From an uncultured Dehalococcoidia bacterium (lineage in GTDB: Bacteria > Chloroflexota > Dehalococcoidia > Lucifugimonadales > JADFKI01), in contig CATQHF010000002.1 in NCBI GenBank assembly GCA_958295865.1, positions 309,406 through 373,405 on the forward strand: DNA of 64,000 bases, given 5' to 3'. The position numbers were made by a program, and so were the translations under genes. This document shows, one piece after another, positions 26,626 through 35,370 of the stretch; position 1 is the stretch's first letter; the number at the start of each line of letters is the position of its first letter. The notes below the pieces were generated by a model. It had not been told where the DNA came from and did not search any database. It worked only from the letters and a program-made list of their open reading frames with translations.

Positions 26626-26670
26626 CTGCCGCGCTCCGTCAGCCAATCGGCGCGGACACGGGCGCGGCAG
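26626..26670 (+). other. intercistronic hairpin between trpS and trpE
   Basis: CTGCCGCGC (26626-26634) and GCGCGGCAG (26662-26670) are a perfect 9-bp inverted repeat with a 27-nt loop. No T run follows, so it is not a simple terminator. It could set relative expression of trpS and trpE through processing or partial attenuation. Confidence 0.35.
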
Positions 26671-26703
26671 ACCTTACTCCCACAATTCGGAGGAATATCA
26701 ACG

Positions 26704-28158
26704 ATGTACTACCCCGACTTGGAGCAAGTAAAACTGCTTGCCCACAAGGGAAACCTGATTCCAATCTGCCGCGAAATCAACGCCGACCTAGATACCCCGG
26801 TCAGCGCCTATCTCAAGGTGGCGCGTCCGCCCTACTCGTTCCTGCTTGAAAGCGTCGAGGGCGGAGAGCGCATCGCGCGCTACAGCTTCATCGGAACGGA
26901 GCCGCACGCCGTCATCAAGACGGGCAAAGGGCAGACGCTCGGCAAGATTGACCCGCTCGAGCCTATCGAGCGCGAGCTGTCGCGGTTCAAGCTGATTGAT
27001 GTACCCAACATGCAGCGCTTCAACGGCGGCGCGGTCGGCTACCTGTCCTATGAGTCGGTCGGCTACTTCGAGGAACTCCCAACGCCCGACGCCGATATGC
27101 TGGAAGTGCCGGAAGCCGTATTCATGATGACGCTGACCTATATGGTATTCGACCATGTGGCGCACAAGATAAGCGTCGTCAGCCACGCCCACCTCGATGG
27201 CGATGTGCAGACCGCCTATAACGACGCCGTCGCTCGAATAGACGAGATAATCGCGCGGCTTCAAGCCCCCCTGTCCATGCCCATACCCGAACGCAGCGCG
27301 CCAAGCCAACGGCTCGCCACCACATCGAACATGACGCCGCAAGAGTTCTACGACATGGTGAACGATGTCAAGAAGTACATAGTCGCGGGCGATGTGATCC
27401 AAACCGTAGTCTCGCAGCGGCTGTCGCGCCCCACGACCGCGCAGCCGTTCCAAATATACCGCTCCCTGCGCGCCATCAACCCATCGCCGTATATGTACTA
27501 CCTGGAACTCGACGGCTTCCAGATAGTCGGCGCATCCCCGGAGATGCTGGTGCAAGTGGATAACGGCATCGTCTCCACCAATCCCATCGCCGGCACGCGC
27601 CCTCGCGGGGCAGACCCCCAGGAAGACGACGCCAACGAGCATGAGCTTCGCACTGACGAAAAAGAGCGCGCCGAACACATTATGCTGGTTGACCTTGGGC
27701 GCAACGACATCGGGCGCGTCAGCGAGCCGGGCACGGTGGAAGTCACGCAGCTTATGGATGTAGAGCGATACTCCCATGTCATGCACCTCGTATCGCAGGT
27801 GAAGGGAAAGCTCCGCTCTGACTACACCAACTTCGACGCGCTGCGGGCATGCTTCCCTGCTGGCACGGTGTCCGGCGCGCCCAAGATACGCGCGATGGAG
27901 ATTATCGCCGAACTGGAGCCGGACAAGCGCGGCCCATACGCCGGAGCCGTCGGATACTTCGACCTCGCTGGCAACATGGACACCGCAATCGACATCCGCA
28001 CGCTGGTCATCAAGGACGGCATAGCCCACGCTCAGGCAGGCGGCGGTATCGTCTATGACAGCACCCCCGATTTCGAGTACCGCGAAACGCTGCACAAGGC
28101 GTCGGCGCTCATGCGCGCGATTGACGCCGCCGAAGAGGTGGGGCTTGCTCATGAGTAG
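26704..28158 (+). CDS. trpE: anthranilate synthase component I
   Basis: A 484-residue chorismate-using enzyme. The feedback-binding LLES motif sits in PYSFLLESVEGG. The catalytic core follows: NPIAGTRPRG, MLVDLGRNDIGRVSEPGTVEV, GTVSGAPKIRAMEII and GAVGYFDLAGNMDTAIDIRT. With TrpG it makes anthranilate from chorismate and glutamine. GGAGG lies upstream of the ATG. The LLES motif suggests the enzyme keeps Trp feedback inhibition in addition to T-box control. Confidence 0.96.
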   Translation: MYYPDLEQVKLLAHKGNLIPICREINADLDTPVSAYLKVARPPYSFLLESVEGGERIARYSFIGTEPHAVIKTGKGQTLGKIDPLEPIERELSRFKLIDVPNMQRFNGGAVGYLSYESVGYFEELPTPDADMLEVPEAVFMMTLTYMVFDHVAHKISVVSHAHLDGDVQTAYNDAVARIDEIIARLQAPLSMPIPERSAPSQRLATTSNMTPQEFYDMVNDVKKYIVAGDVIQTVVSQRLSRPTTAQPFQIYRSLRAINPSPYMYYLELDGFQIVGASPEMLVQVDNGIVSTNPIAGTRPRGADPQEDDANEHELRTDEKERAEHIMLVDLGRNDIGRVSEPGTVEVTQLMDVERYSHVMHLVSQVKGKLRSDYTNFDALRACFPAGTVSGAPKIRAMEIIAELEPDKRGPYAGAVGYFDLAGNMDTAIDIRTLVIKDGIAHAQAGGGIVYDSTPDFEYRETLHKASALMRAIDAAEEVGLAHE

Positions 28159-28220
28159 CCGTCGCTGACAAAGCCTGCCCCTGCGAATCAGGGACGCACA
28201 GGACGGGAAGGATAAGCAAA

Positions 28221-28784
28221 TTGATACTTCTGATAGACAACTACGACAGCTTCACATATAACTTATACCAGTACCTATCCGAGCTGGGCGCGGATGTAGA
28301 AGTCGTTCGCAACGACAAGACGACCATAGAGGACATCGACGCGATGGGGCCCGAGAAGATTGTCATATCCCCCGGCCCTTGCACGCCGAAAGAGGCGGGC
28401 ATATCCAACGATGTGATCGCCCACTTCGGAGGGCGCACGCCCACGCTGGGCGTATGCCTCGGCCACCAGTGCATCGGCGAGGCTTATGGCGGCACGGTTG
28501 GCGGCGCGGGCGAGATAATGCACGGCAAGATGTCGCTCATACATCACGATGGCGCGGGCGTGTTCAAGGGGCTGCCGAACCCCTTCGAGGCGATTCGCTA
28601 CCACTCGCTGGCAGTGTACAAGGAAGACCTGCCCGACGAACTGGATGTAACCGCATGGACGGATAGCGGCGTCATAATGGGCGTGCGACACAAGCGCCAC
28701 CCCGTCGAGGGCATCCAGTTTCACCCCGAATCCATCATGACAAAGGTCGGCCACGACCTGCTGCGTAATTTCCTGGAGATGTAA
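28221..28784 (+). CDS. trpG: anthranilate synthase component II, glutamine amidotransferase
   Basis: A 187-residue class I glutamine amidotransferase. LLIDNYDSFTYNL opens the protein, the catalytic Cys is in GVCLGHQCIGEAYGG, and the His-Glu pair is in EGIQFHPESIMT. It supplies ammonia to TrpE, and may also serve p-aminobenzoate synthesis. The start is TTG 28221 with GGAAGG upstream. trpD follows after 11 bp. Confidence 0.95.
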   Translation: MILLIDNYDSFTYNLYQYLSELGADVEVVRNDKTTIEDIDAMGPEKIVISPGPCTPKEAGISNDVIAHFGGRTPTLGVCLGHQCIGEAYGGTVGGAGEIMHGKMSLIHHDGAGVFKGLPNPFEAIRYHSLAVYKEDLPDELDVTAWTDSGVIMGVRHKRHPVEGIQFHPESIMTKVGHDLLRNFLEM

Positions 28785-28795
28785 CGGAGGAGACG

Positions 28796-29809
28796 ATGAT
28801 TAGGGAAGCGATCGAGGCGGTGGTGAGCGGAAACTCGCTCTCCATGGAGGACGCCGCCGCCGCGATGAACGAGATTATGAGCGGCGACGCCACAGCAGCG
28901 CAGTTCGGCGCGTTCGTAACCGCCCTGCGGATGAAGGGCGAGAGCGTGGACGAAATCGCGGGCATGGCGCAAGTCATGCGCGAGCGCTCGCTGCATGTGG
29001 AGATTGAGGACAACCTCGTCGACACCTGCGGCACGGGTGGCGACAACGCCGGCGCCTTCAATGTGTCCACCACGGCGGCATTCGTGGCGGCGGGCGCGGG
29101 CGCGAATGTCGCCAAGCACGGCAACCGCGCCATGTCCGGGTCCAGTGGCAGCGCCGATGTCCTCGAGGCGTTGGGCGCGAAGATAGACCTCAGCCCGGAG
29201 TCGGTCGCGCGCTGCATCCGCGAAACCGGGTTCGGCTTCATGTTCGCCCAGCGCTACCATCCCTCGATGCGCTTTGCGGCAGCGCCCCGCCGCGAAATCG
29301 GCATAAGAACGGTGTTCAACATCCTGGGTCCCCTCACCAATCCGGCAGGCGCGAATTCACAGCTCATCGGCGTAGCGGACGCCGCCTCCGCGAGCAAGAT
29401 GGCGGACGCGCTCAGCAGGCTCGGCAGGGCGCACGCGCTAGTCGTGCATGGCAACGACGGCATGGATGAGATTACCCTCGCCGACGCCACGCAGGTATGG
29501 GAACTCAAGGACGGCGCGGTATCGTTGTACGCCATATCGCCGGATGACTTCGGCATGAGCCGCGCCGCCCGCGATGCGATCCAGGCATCGGACGTCGCCG
29601 CAAGCGCGAAGATACTGCGCGGTGTGCTGGCAGGCGAGCATGGCGCGGCAAGAGACATCGTGATCCTGAACGCCGCCGCCGCCCTGCTTGCCGCCAACAA
29701 AGTGCTGTCGATGCGAACCGGCATAGAGATAGCGGCAAACTCCATAGACACCGGCAGCGCCAACAGACGCATGGAAGCATTCGTAAGCCTCACCCAAGAG
29801 TTAGAGTAA
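28796..29809 (+). CDS. trpD: anthranilate phosphoribosyltransferase
   Basis: A 337-residue TrpD transferring phosphoribose from PRPP to anthranilate. The signature DTCGTGGDNAGAFNVSTTAAF (residues about 78-98) and AKHGNRAMSGSSGSADVLEALG bind PRPP and anthranilate. GGAGGAG precedes the ATG. Downstream, instead of trpC, a HicB-HicA pair begins 16 bp after the stop. Confidence 0.95.
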   Translation: MIREAIEAVVSGNSLSMEDAAAAMNEIMSGDATAAQFGAFVTALRMKGESVDEIAGMAQVMRERSLHVEIEDNLVDTCGTGGDNAGAFNVSTTAAFVAAGAGANVAKHGNRAMSGSSGSADVLEALGAKIDLSPESVARCIRETGFGFMFAQRYHPSMRFAAAPRREIGIRTVFNILGPLTNPAGANSQLIGVADAASASKMADALSRLGRAHALVVHGNDGMDEITLADATQVWELKDGAVSLYAISPDDFGMSRAARDAIQASDVAASAKILRGVLAGEHGAARDIVILNAAAALLAANKVLSMRTGIEIAANSIDTGSANRRMEAFVSLTQELE

Positions 29810-29825
29810 GAAGGGGGACAATCCT

Positions 29826-30053
29826 ATGGGCACAGCGCGCTACACAGTAGTCTTAGAGTGGGACGACGAGGAAAAGTTATACATAGCCACCCTGCCCGCT
29901 CTTTCGATAGGCAGTTACGGCGTTTCCAGAGATGAGGCTATGGCAAAGATAAGGGAAGCCGCGGAGTTAATGATAGAGGGGCTGAAAACCTACAACCTGC
30001 CCGTGCCTGAAAGCGACGAGGACAAGATTGATCACTTGGACATAGCTGTATAA
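29826..30053 (+). CDS. hicB: HicB-like antitoxin inside the trp operon
   Basis: A 75-residue short HicB-like protein: YTVVLEWDDEEKLYIATLPALSIGSYGVSRDEAMAKIREAAELMIEGL is the partial RNase H-like fold. It lacks a DNA-binding tail, so it may not regulate transcription. Its stop shares a base with the HicA start (TAATG at 30051-30055). The order is antitoxin first, opposite to the pair at 24481. It lies between trpD and trpC. Confidence 0.82.
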   Translation: MGTARYTVVLEWDDEEKLYIATLPALSIGSYGVSRDEAMAKIREAAELMIEGLKTYNLPVPESDEDKIDHLDIAV

Positions 30054-30280
30054 TGCGTCTGCCAAGGGTTTCAGGCAGACAAGTGATACGAGCTTTAAGG
30101 CATTTGGGATTTGAAGTAATCCGAATTCGTGGCAGCCATTATCAGATGGCACACACTTCAAACCCTAGAAGACAGACTACCATTCCCGTTCACGGGAACC
30201 GGAGCTTGCACCCTAGAGTTCTACAATCCATTCTTCGATCTTCCGGCGTTACAAGGCAAGAACTGGCTGAACACCTATAA
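30053..30280 (+). CDS. hicA: HicA-like toxin inside the trp operon
   Basis: A 75-residue HicA-type mRNA interferase with the catalytic His in RIRGSHYQMAH, followed by TIPVHGNRSLHPRVLQSILRSSGV. It is translationally coupled to the preceding antitoxin and lies 11 bp ahead of trpC, so the module sits in the same transcript as the biosynthetic genes. Its base composition looks more AT-rich than that of the flanking trp genes, consistent with an insertion. Confidence 0.85.
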   Translation: MRLPRVSGRQVIRALRHLGFEVIRIRGSHYQMAHTSNPRRQTTIPVHGNRSLHPRVLQSILRSSGVTRQELAEHL

Positions 30281-30291
30281 GAAGGCAAAAC

Positions 30292-31074
30292 ATGGTTGAC
30301 ATTCTGGACAAGATAGTCGAAGTAAAGCGGCGCGAAGTAGAACGGCTAAAGGTAGAAATGCCCATAGCCGCGCTGGAAGAGCGGATTGAAGCGCAGCCGC
30401 CCGCGCTGAATCTCGCCGGCGCACTCTGGGGCGATTCGGTGCGTATCATCGCCGAGGTCAAGAAGGCGTCGCCCTCCAAAGGGCTGCTGATTGAAAACTT
30501 CGACCCCACCGCGCTGGCGAATATCTATGTCGAAAACGGCGCAGCCGCCATATCGGTGCTGACCAATGTTGACCACTTTCAGGGCAGCATCGAGCACATG
30601 AGCGCGGTGCATTCCGTAGCAAGCCGCCGGCAAGTCCCCGTGCTACGCAAAGAGTTCATTTTCGACCCCTATCAGATATATGAAGCGCGCGCATTCGGCG
30701 CGGACGCCATACTGCTAATCGTGGCGATGCTGACGCCCAAGCGCCTCAAGTCGCTGATGGAGTTAAGCCAACGCTTCTGGATGCAGTGTCTGGTAGAGGT
30801 TCACCACGAGGACGAGTTGAAGGTTGCGCTCGACGCGGGCGCGGAGATAATCGGCATCAACAACCGCGACCTCCACACCTTCATCACCGACTTGGCGGTC
30901 ACCGAGCGTCTCGCGCCCAAGATCCCCTTCGGCAAGGTAGTCGTAAGCGAGAGCGGCATAAGCGAGCGCGCGGACTTGCGGCGCGTCAAGACGGCGGGCG
31001 CGCATGCCGCGCTCATAGGCGAAGCGCTGGTAACGGCGCCGGACATCGGCGCAAAGCTGGGAGGTCTGGTGTGA
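30292..31074 (+). CDS. trpC: indole-3-glycerol phosphate synthase
   Basis: A 260-residue TIM barrel that closes the indole ring of CdRP. IIAEVKKASPSKGL contains the catalytic Lys and phosphate contacts. KEFIFDPYQIYEARAFGADAILLI, IIGINNRDLHTFITDL and VVSESGISERADLRRV complete the active site. Its stop overlaps the trpF GTG start by 4 nt (GTGA, 31071-31074). Confidence 0.95.
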   Translation: MVDILDKIVEVKRREVERLKVEMPIAALEERIEAQPPALNLAGALWGDSVRIIAEVKKASPSKGLLIENFDPTALANIYVENGAAAISVLTNVDHFQGSIEHMSAVHSVASRRQVPVLRKEFIFDPYQIYEARAFGADAILLIVAMLTPKRLKSLMELSQRFWMQCLVEVHHEDELKVALDAGAEIIGINNRDLHTFITDLAVTERLAPKIPFGKVVVSESGISERADLRRVKTAGAHAALIGEALVTAPDIGAKLGGLV

Positions 31075-31730
31075 TTGAGTTCAAGATATGCGGGCTGAAA
31101 TCTCTGAAACACGCGCTCGCCGCGGCGGACGCGGGCGCTTCACTGCTGGGGTTCGTCTTCGTACCCGGTGTTCGCAGACGGATACCCGTTCAGGAAGCGG
31201 CGCACATCATCCGAAGCGTCCGACGCGCTCGCGGTGCGGACTGCCCGCGTATCGTCGGACTGTTCGCCAATCAACCCCTCGCAGAAGTGAACGACACCAT
31301 AAAGAGTTGCGATCTGGACTTCGCGCAGCTCTGCGGCGACGAACCGCCCGACTATTGGGACAACATAGATGCCTGGGTCATTCGACAGGTGAAGGTCGAC
31401 GATGAGATGCCCCGCAAATCGGCGATAGACACCGCGCTGAGACAGGTGGACGAGGTGGTCGATCGCATCCACCTGACACTACTGGACAAGCAAGTCAAGG
31501 GCGCGCTCGGCGGCACCGGGCACACCTTCGACTGGCACATCGCCTCCGAGATTGCCCGGCGGCATCCCGTATTCCTCGCGGGCGGCCTAGCCCCCGACAA
31601 CGTGCGACAGGCAATCGACACCGTGCGCCCTTGGGGCGTGGATGTATCCAGCGGCGTAGAGACCGACGGCGTCAAAGACACAGCCAAGATAGCCGCATTC
31701 GCCGAGGCGGTGCGGCGGGCGTCAGTGTGA
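31071..31730 (+). CDS. trpF: phosphoribosylanthranilate isomerase
   Basis: A 219-residue TIM barrel performing the Amadori rearrangement of PRA. The catalytic Cys lies in FKICGLKS and the Asp in GVDVSSGVETDGVKD. FAQLCGDE and VFLAGGLAPDNVRQAI bind substrate and phosphate. The start is GTG 31071, overlapping the trpC stop, with GGGAGG upstream. trpB and trpA do not follow; a HEPN gene does. Confidence 0.93.
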   Translation: MIEFKICGLKSLKHALAAADAGASLLGFVFVPGVRRRIPVQEAAHIIRSVRRARGADCPRIVGLFANQPLAEVNDTIKSCDLDFAQLCGDEPPDYWDNIDAWVIRQVKVDDEMPRKSAIDTALRQVDEVVDRIHLTLLDKQVKGALGGTGHTFDWHIASEIARRHPVFLAGGLAPDNVRQAIDTVRPWGVDVSSGVETDGVKDTAKIAAFAEAVRRASV

Positions 31731-31765
31731 AACGGTTCTATTACATAGCGTTAGGGGGAAAACCT

Positions 31766-32467
31766 ATGAGTCCAACGAGATTTTTCGACCGACCTCTAAT
31801 CGATAACCTGAACAGCAGGTATTGGGCAGAATTGGGCGGACACAGGGGTAATGTCTTGAGCCTGCGGCTGAGACGCTCGCTGAGTTGGCTAACCCCCGCA
31901 GTTGCACAGGAGGACGATCCCGACTCTGTCTTCATCTTCTGCTGGATTGCTTTCAACGCTCTGTACGTTGAAGATTCTTCCGGTGGTCGACGCGACAGCG
32001 AGCGACAAATCTTCGACGCGTACTTCAGCAAGATTATCGGTCTTGACGAAAACAACGCTGTCTATAGCGCAATTTGGCAGAACTTCACAGGGCCAATCAG
32101 GGTTTTGCTGAATAATCGATATGTATTTGAACCTTTTTGGAAGCACTACAACGGCGTGGACGGATATGAAAACTGGGAGACAAGATTCGAAGCGAGCAAG
32201 CGAAGAGTGAGGTCTGCTCTCGCTACGACTGATACAGTTAGAGTTCTAACCACAATGTTCGACCGCTTATATGTGCTTCGCAATCAGATGATACATGGCG
32301 GCGCAACATGGGACGGCTCTGTGAACCGCAGACAAGTCAACGACGGAGCGGCGATAATGGCGTTCCTTGTGCCGCTCTTCATTGAACTGATGATGGACAA
32401 TCCAAAAGAAGATTGGGGCAAGCCTTACTATCCAAGCATAGACTTTGACGCAGATAGAAGGGTGTAA
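31766..32467 (+). CDS. HEPN-domain protein (putative RNase or stress protein)
   Basis: A 233-residue helical protein with the HEPN motif Rx4H as R172-N-Q-M-I-H177 followed by GG, in the form seen in Apea-like HEPN proteins. HEPN domains with this motif often act as metal-independent RNases in toxin and antiviral systems. ATG 31766 has AGGGGGA (31753-31759). It begins 35 bp after trpF with visibly lower GC, so it appears inserted behind the trp operon. No cognate antitoxin (MNT) is adjacent. Confidence 0.65.
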   Translation: MSPTRFFDRPLIDNLNSRYWAELGGHRGNVLSLRLRRSLSWLTPAVAQEDDPDSVFIFCWIAFNALYVEDSSGGRRDSERQIFDAYFSKIIGLDENNAVYSAIWQNFTGPIRVLLNNRYVFEPFWKHYNGVDGYENWETRFEASKRRVRSALATTDTVRVLTTMFDRLYVLRNQMIHGGATWDGSVNRRQVNDGAAIMAFLVPLFIELMMDNPKEDWGKPYYPSIDFDADRRV

Positions 32468-32478
32468 AAAACAAGGGG

Positions 32479-32964
32479 ATGACCAAACCAATCAAACTAA
32501 CACCCCACACCATCCGCATCGCCGCCCCGCGCGAGCTCGTATTTCAGATGATGTCGCACTTTGGCAGAGGCAGGCTGCCCGGCGACAACAGCGAATCGTC
32601 CAGGGTAATCAGCCGCGATGGAAATACCCTAGTCGTCGAGTTCCAGACTAAAGCGCTGTCTGCCACCTACACCACCGTCGAAGAGGTCATCCTACATCCG
32701 CCTGAGCGAATTGCGTTCAAGCATCTGTCAGGCCCCCTGCGCTATGCCCGGGAAGAGTTCACATTCAAGGATGTGAACGGCGCGCAAACCGACTTGACGC
32801 ACAGCGGCGAATTCGTATGGAACATCATTCCCATGTTCGGCTGGCTTGGCGGGATAGCGTATGTTCGTCCCATATTCCAGCGCACGCTGACGAAGCACAT
32901 GGCGCAAGTCAAAGTTGCGGCAGAAGCGCGCGCCGCGCGCAGCAGAGTATTCCCAAGACCCTGA
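32479..32964 (+). CDS. SRPBCC-family protein
   Basis: A 161-residue START/polyketide-cyclase-like fold. The N-terminal strand and helix read HTIRIAAPRELVFQMM, the central sheet has VVEFQT and ERIAFKHLSGPLRYAREEFTF, and a C-terminal helix ends RTLTKHMAQVKVAAEA. Such proteins bind hydrophobic ligands in a deep pocket; the ligand is unknown. It follows the HEPN gene by 11 bp. Confidence 0.7.
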   Translation: MTKPIKLTPHTIRIAAPRELVFQMMSHFGRGRLPGDNSESSRVISRDGNTLVVEFQTKALSATYTTVEEVILHPPERIAFKHLSGPLRYAREEFTFKDVNGAQTDLTHSGEFVWNIIPMFGWLGGIAYVRPIFQRTLTKHMAQVKVAAEARAARSRVFPRP

Positions 32965-32976
32965 ACCCCTTACCAA

Positions 32977-34041
32977 TTACCCCGCCCTCACCGCCTTCGT
33001 TACGGATGTCGAAGACACCTTAGGCCCCCAGCTAGGTATGACCGCGCACATAGTCCGCTCCACGCCCCCGGCGAACACGAGCAGGATGTCGTCGGGATCG
33101 GCGACGAGCGGCAGATAGTGCGTTTCGTCCTCCGGGGTCACGTCGCCGCTTACTTCCCCCGCGCGCTTGATGTCCGCGAGCGAGCGCCGTATTGCTGGCT
33201 GCAATGTCGCGCGAACGTCCCGCTTGCTCCACCCGTCCCAGACACTGCTTTCGCCCGACACCACTATCGCAATCTCGCCCTGCCGCACAACCGCCGACCT
33301 GTCGTCGGTGGAGCCTACCGTCGACAGCGATGTGCCGAGCGACGACGCTACATCCGCGACCGTGTTGAGCATCGTTTCAGGGCTGCCGTTGGCGCGCACC
33401 TGCCGAGGCCCCTCACAAGCAAACACCGTCACCGCACTCTGAGCGCGCTCGAACCCGCGCTCCACATGCAGGGGATCCCAGTGGGTTTCCGTCTCCGCCT
33501 CAGAAATGCAGTAGCTGTACTTGCCGGGATGCCCAAGGATGCTGCGGTCGAACAAGCCCGGAATGGCGGCGCAGGCGTTTATCAGAATCAGGCGCACCGC
33601 GCGCCCGATGGTGGCGTTGGCGCGGTTGCCGGGACCGAACAGATTATTGCGCGCGTTGATGTCCAGCTCGCGCGCGATAGGCCCGTTCACAATGACCATT
33701 ATCCCCGACCCGCCCAGGCTGGACGAAGGCCCAACAAGGTTAAACTTCGGATCGAGCATCGCAGCCGCAGCCGCGAGCACGACGGGCATATACTCAGGCA
33801 GGCATCCCGCCATCACCGCGTTGGCGGCGATCTTCTCCACCGCTATTTCGCGGCGGCGTTCCGGCAGTTCGCCAACGATTTCATCGGCAGACAAGCCACT
33901 GCGCTCCACAAACTCGGCTACGCGCCGCTCCGTCGGCGGCACGACGGGCAAGCCGTCCGTCCAGCCCAGCCGATAAAGCTGCTCCATCGTCTCTATCGGG
34001 TCGTCCCAATCGATCCCGTCGGCGGCGTTATGTATGCTCAT
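32977..34041 (-). CDS. conserved protein of unknown function
   Basis: A 354-residue soluble protein, not assigned to a family I can name with certainty. It starts with MEQLYRLGWTDGLPVVPPTERRV and contains a Gly/Ala-rich middle (GPSSSLGGSGIMVIVNGPIARELDIN and NNLFGPGNRANATIGRAVRL) that may bind a nucleotide or cofactor, then CEGPRQVRANGSPETML. No signal peptide or membrane span is seen. I recall similar LGWTDGLP openings in proteins next to UGSC-motif selenoproteins, but no such neighbour is present. Confidence 0.7.
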   Translation of the reverse strand: MSIHNAADGIDWDDPIETMEQLYRLGWTDGLPVVPPTERRVAEFVERSGLSADEIVGELPERRREIAVEKIAANAVMAGCLPEYMPVVLAAAAAMLDPKFNLVGPSSSLGGSGIMVIVNGPIARELDINARNNLFGPGNRANATIGRAVRLILINACAAIPGLFDRSILGHPGKYSYCISEAETETHWDPLHVERGFERAQSAVTVFACEGPRQVRANGSPETMLNTVADVASSLGTSLSTVGSTDDRSAVVRQGEIAIVVSGESSVWDGWSKRDVRATLQPAIRRSLADIKRAGEVSGDVTPEDETHYLPLVADPDDILLVFAGGVERTMCAVIPSWGPKVSSTSVTKAVRAG

Positions 34042-34217
34042 GCGGAGCGCCCTCCTGATTCGCCTTGTAAGCGGCGCGTCAATCCTTCAGTCATTCGGTT
34101 AATCAGTATATCAGTTTGTCGGCTATTCAGCGCGTATCATAGCAAACTTGACAGGCTGGTTCGCCTTAACATAGGCTTTACCGCGTCATACGAACCACAG
34201 ACTACAGGAGGCTTACA

Positions 34218-34613
34218 TTGGCTTACAACTTCGAGCATGTCCACCTGAAAGCGCCCGACCCGGAGAAGACCGCGAACTGGTATGTCAAGGCGTTCAACTT
34301 CGAGATTTTCAACGACAGGGGCGTTCGTCCCACCGGCGACAGGTTCATCGAGTGCAGGACTGAAGACGGCACCATAGTCCGCATATCGGGCGCGCGCACG
34401 GGCGAGGATATGGGCAAGGGCGATGCCAATGTCCACTTCGGACTGGAGCACTTCGGCATCACCGTCGACGATATGGACGCCGAGCTTGAGCGGCTTCAGG
34501 CGCTCGGCGCGGAGCTTGACGAAGGCCCAACCGACAATCCCAACGGGCCGCGCATAGCCTTCATCAAAGTGCCGGACGATGTGCGTATCGAGCTGCTGCA
34601 GCTCCCCAAGTAG
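34218..34613 (+). CDS. VOC-family (glyoxalase/dioxygenase fold) protein
   Basis: A 131-residue vicinal-oxygen-chelate protein with two beta-alpha-beta units: FEHVHLKAPDPEKTANWYVKAFNFEIF with the first metal His, and GLEHFGITVDDMDAELERLQALGAELDEGP with the second, ending RIELLQLPK with the Glu. It is probably a lyase, isomerase or dioxygenase. The start is TTG 34218 after AGGAGG (34206-34211). RidA and HIT genes follow in the same operon. Confidence 0.87.
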   Translation: MAYNFEHVHLKAPDPEKTANWYVKAFNFEIFNDRGVRPTGDRFIECRTEDGTIVRISGARTGEDMGKGDANVHFGLEHFGITVDDMDAELERLQALGAELDEGPTDNPNGPRIAFIKVPDDVRIELLQLPK

Positions 34614-34627
34614 TCGGAGGCGAAGGA

Positions 34628-35011
34628 ATGGCAAGACAAGTATTCTTCCCCTACCCCAACAACAAGCCCGTTGGATTTTCGCCGGTGGCGCGGGTTGGCA
34701 ATCAGGTATTCGTCGCCGGGCAGGTATCCCTTGACGCAAACGGCGCTATGGTGGGCGTGGGCGACGCAAGCGCTCAATCGGAGCAGTGCTTCAGAAATGT
34801 GGAGGCTGCGCTGGCTGCGGCGGGCGCGAGCTGGGACGATGTCACCAAGATAACCTGCTTCCTCGTGAACGCCGACGACTACGCGGCATACGCGGCAGTG
34901 CGAAACCGCATATTCCCGCAGGACGGCCCCGCAAGCAGCACCGTCGTGGTGACTGCGCTCGTGCGCCCTGAGATGCTGGTAGAGATAGAGGCTTACGCGG
35001 TAATCTCATGA
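34628..35011 (+). CDS. RidA-family enamine/imine deaminase
   Basis: A 127-residue RidA/YjgF protein: FSPVARVGNQVFVAGQVSLDANGAMVG, QCFRNVEAALAAAGASWDDVTKITCFLVNADDYAAYAAVRNRIF and the C-terminal VVTALVRPEMLVEIEAYAV with the conserved Arg. It hydrolyses reactive enamines and imines. Its last 4 nt overlap the HIT gene start (ATGA, 35008-35011). Confidence 0.9.
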   Translation: MARQVFFPYPNNKPVGFSPVARVGNQVFVAGQVSLDANGAMVGVGDASAQSEQCFRNVEAALAAAGASWDDVTKITCFLVNADDYAAYAAVRNRIFPQDGPASSTVVVTALVRPEMLVEIEAYAVIS

Positions 35012-35370
35012 ATGGCAACACTGAAACACCCGAAAACTGCGTCTTCTGCAAAATCAGGCGCGGAGAAATCCCCGGCGAGATGCTGCACAGCGATGACGAC
35101 TGCTTCGTAATACGCGACATCAACCCGGCATCGCCAACTCACCTGCTGATAATCCCGACGCGCCACTTCACCTACCTATCCGGGCTGACAGACGACATCC
35201 TGCCGGTCATTGGCAGGATGTACATGGTCGCCAAGCAAATGGCTGAACGCGAGGGCGTCTCCGAAAGCGGCTATCGGCTGATAGTCAACCAAGGCGAGCA
35301 GTCAGGACAAGTAGTGCCGCACTTGCATCTGCACCTAATCGGTGGCAGGCAATTGGGCGCGCTCGGCTAG
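35008..35370 (+). CDS. HIT-family nucleotide hydrolase
   Basis: A 120-residue histidine-triad protein of the HINT type. ENCVFCKIRRGEIPGEML opens it with a Cys pair, and the triad HLHLHLIGG lies near the end. HINT enzymes hydrolyse nucleoside phosphoramidates. Its 3' end overlaps the stop of the convergent aldolase gene by 4 nt. Confidence 0.92.
   Translation: MNGNTETPENCVFCKIRRGEIPGEMLHSDDDCFVIRDINPASPTHLLIIPTRHFTYLSGLTDDILPVIGRMYMVAKQMAEREGVSESGYRLIVNQGEQSGQVVPHLHLHLIGGRQLGALG

Noticed and set aside
26788..28152. 454-codon minus-strand frame opposite trpE
   Set aside because: trpE is unambiguous on the other strand; the frame is a GC-rich shadow.
31071..31730. trpF as part of a longer 314-residue protein beginning at 30786
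   Set aside because: The first 95 residues are the antisense-like shifted frame of trpC; the GTG at 31071 has a ribosome site and begins the known fold.
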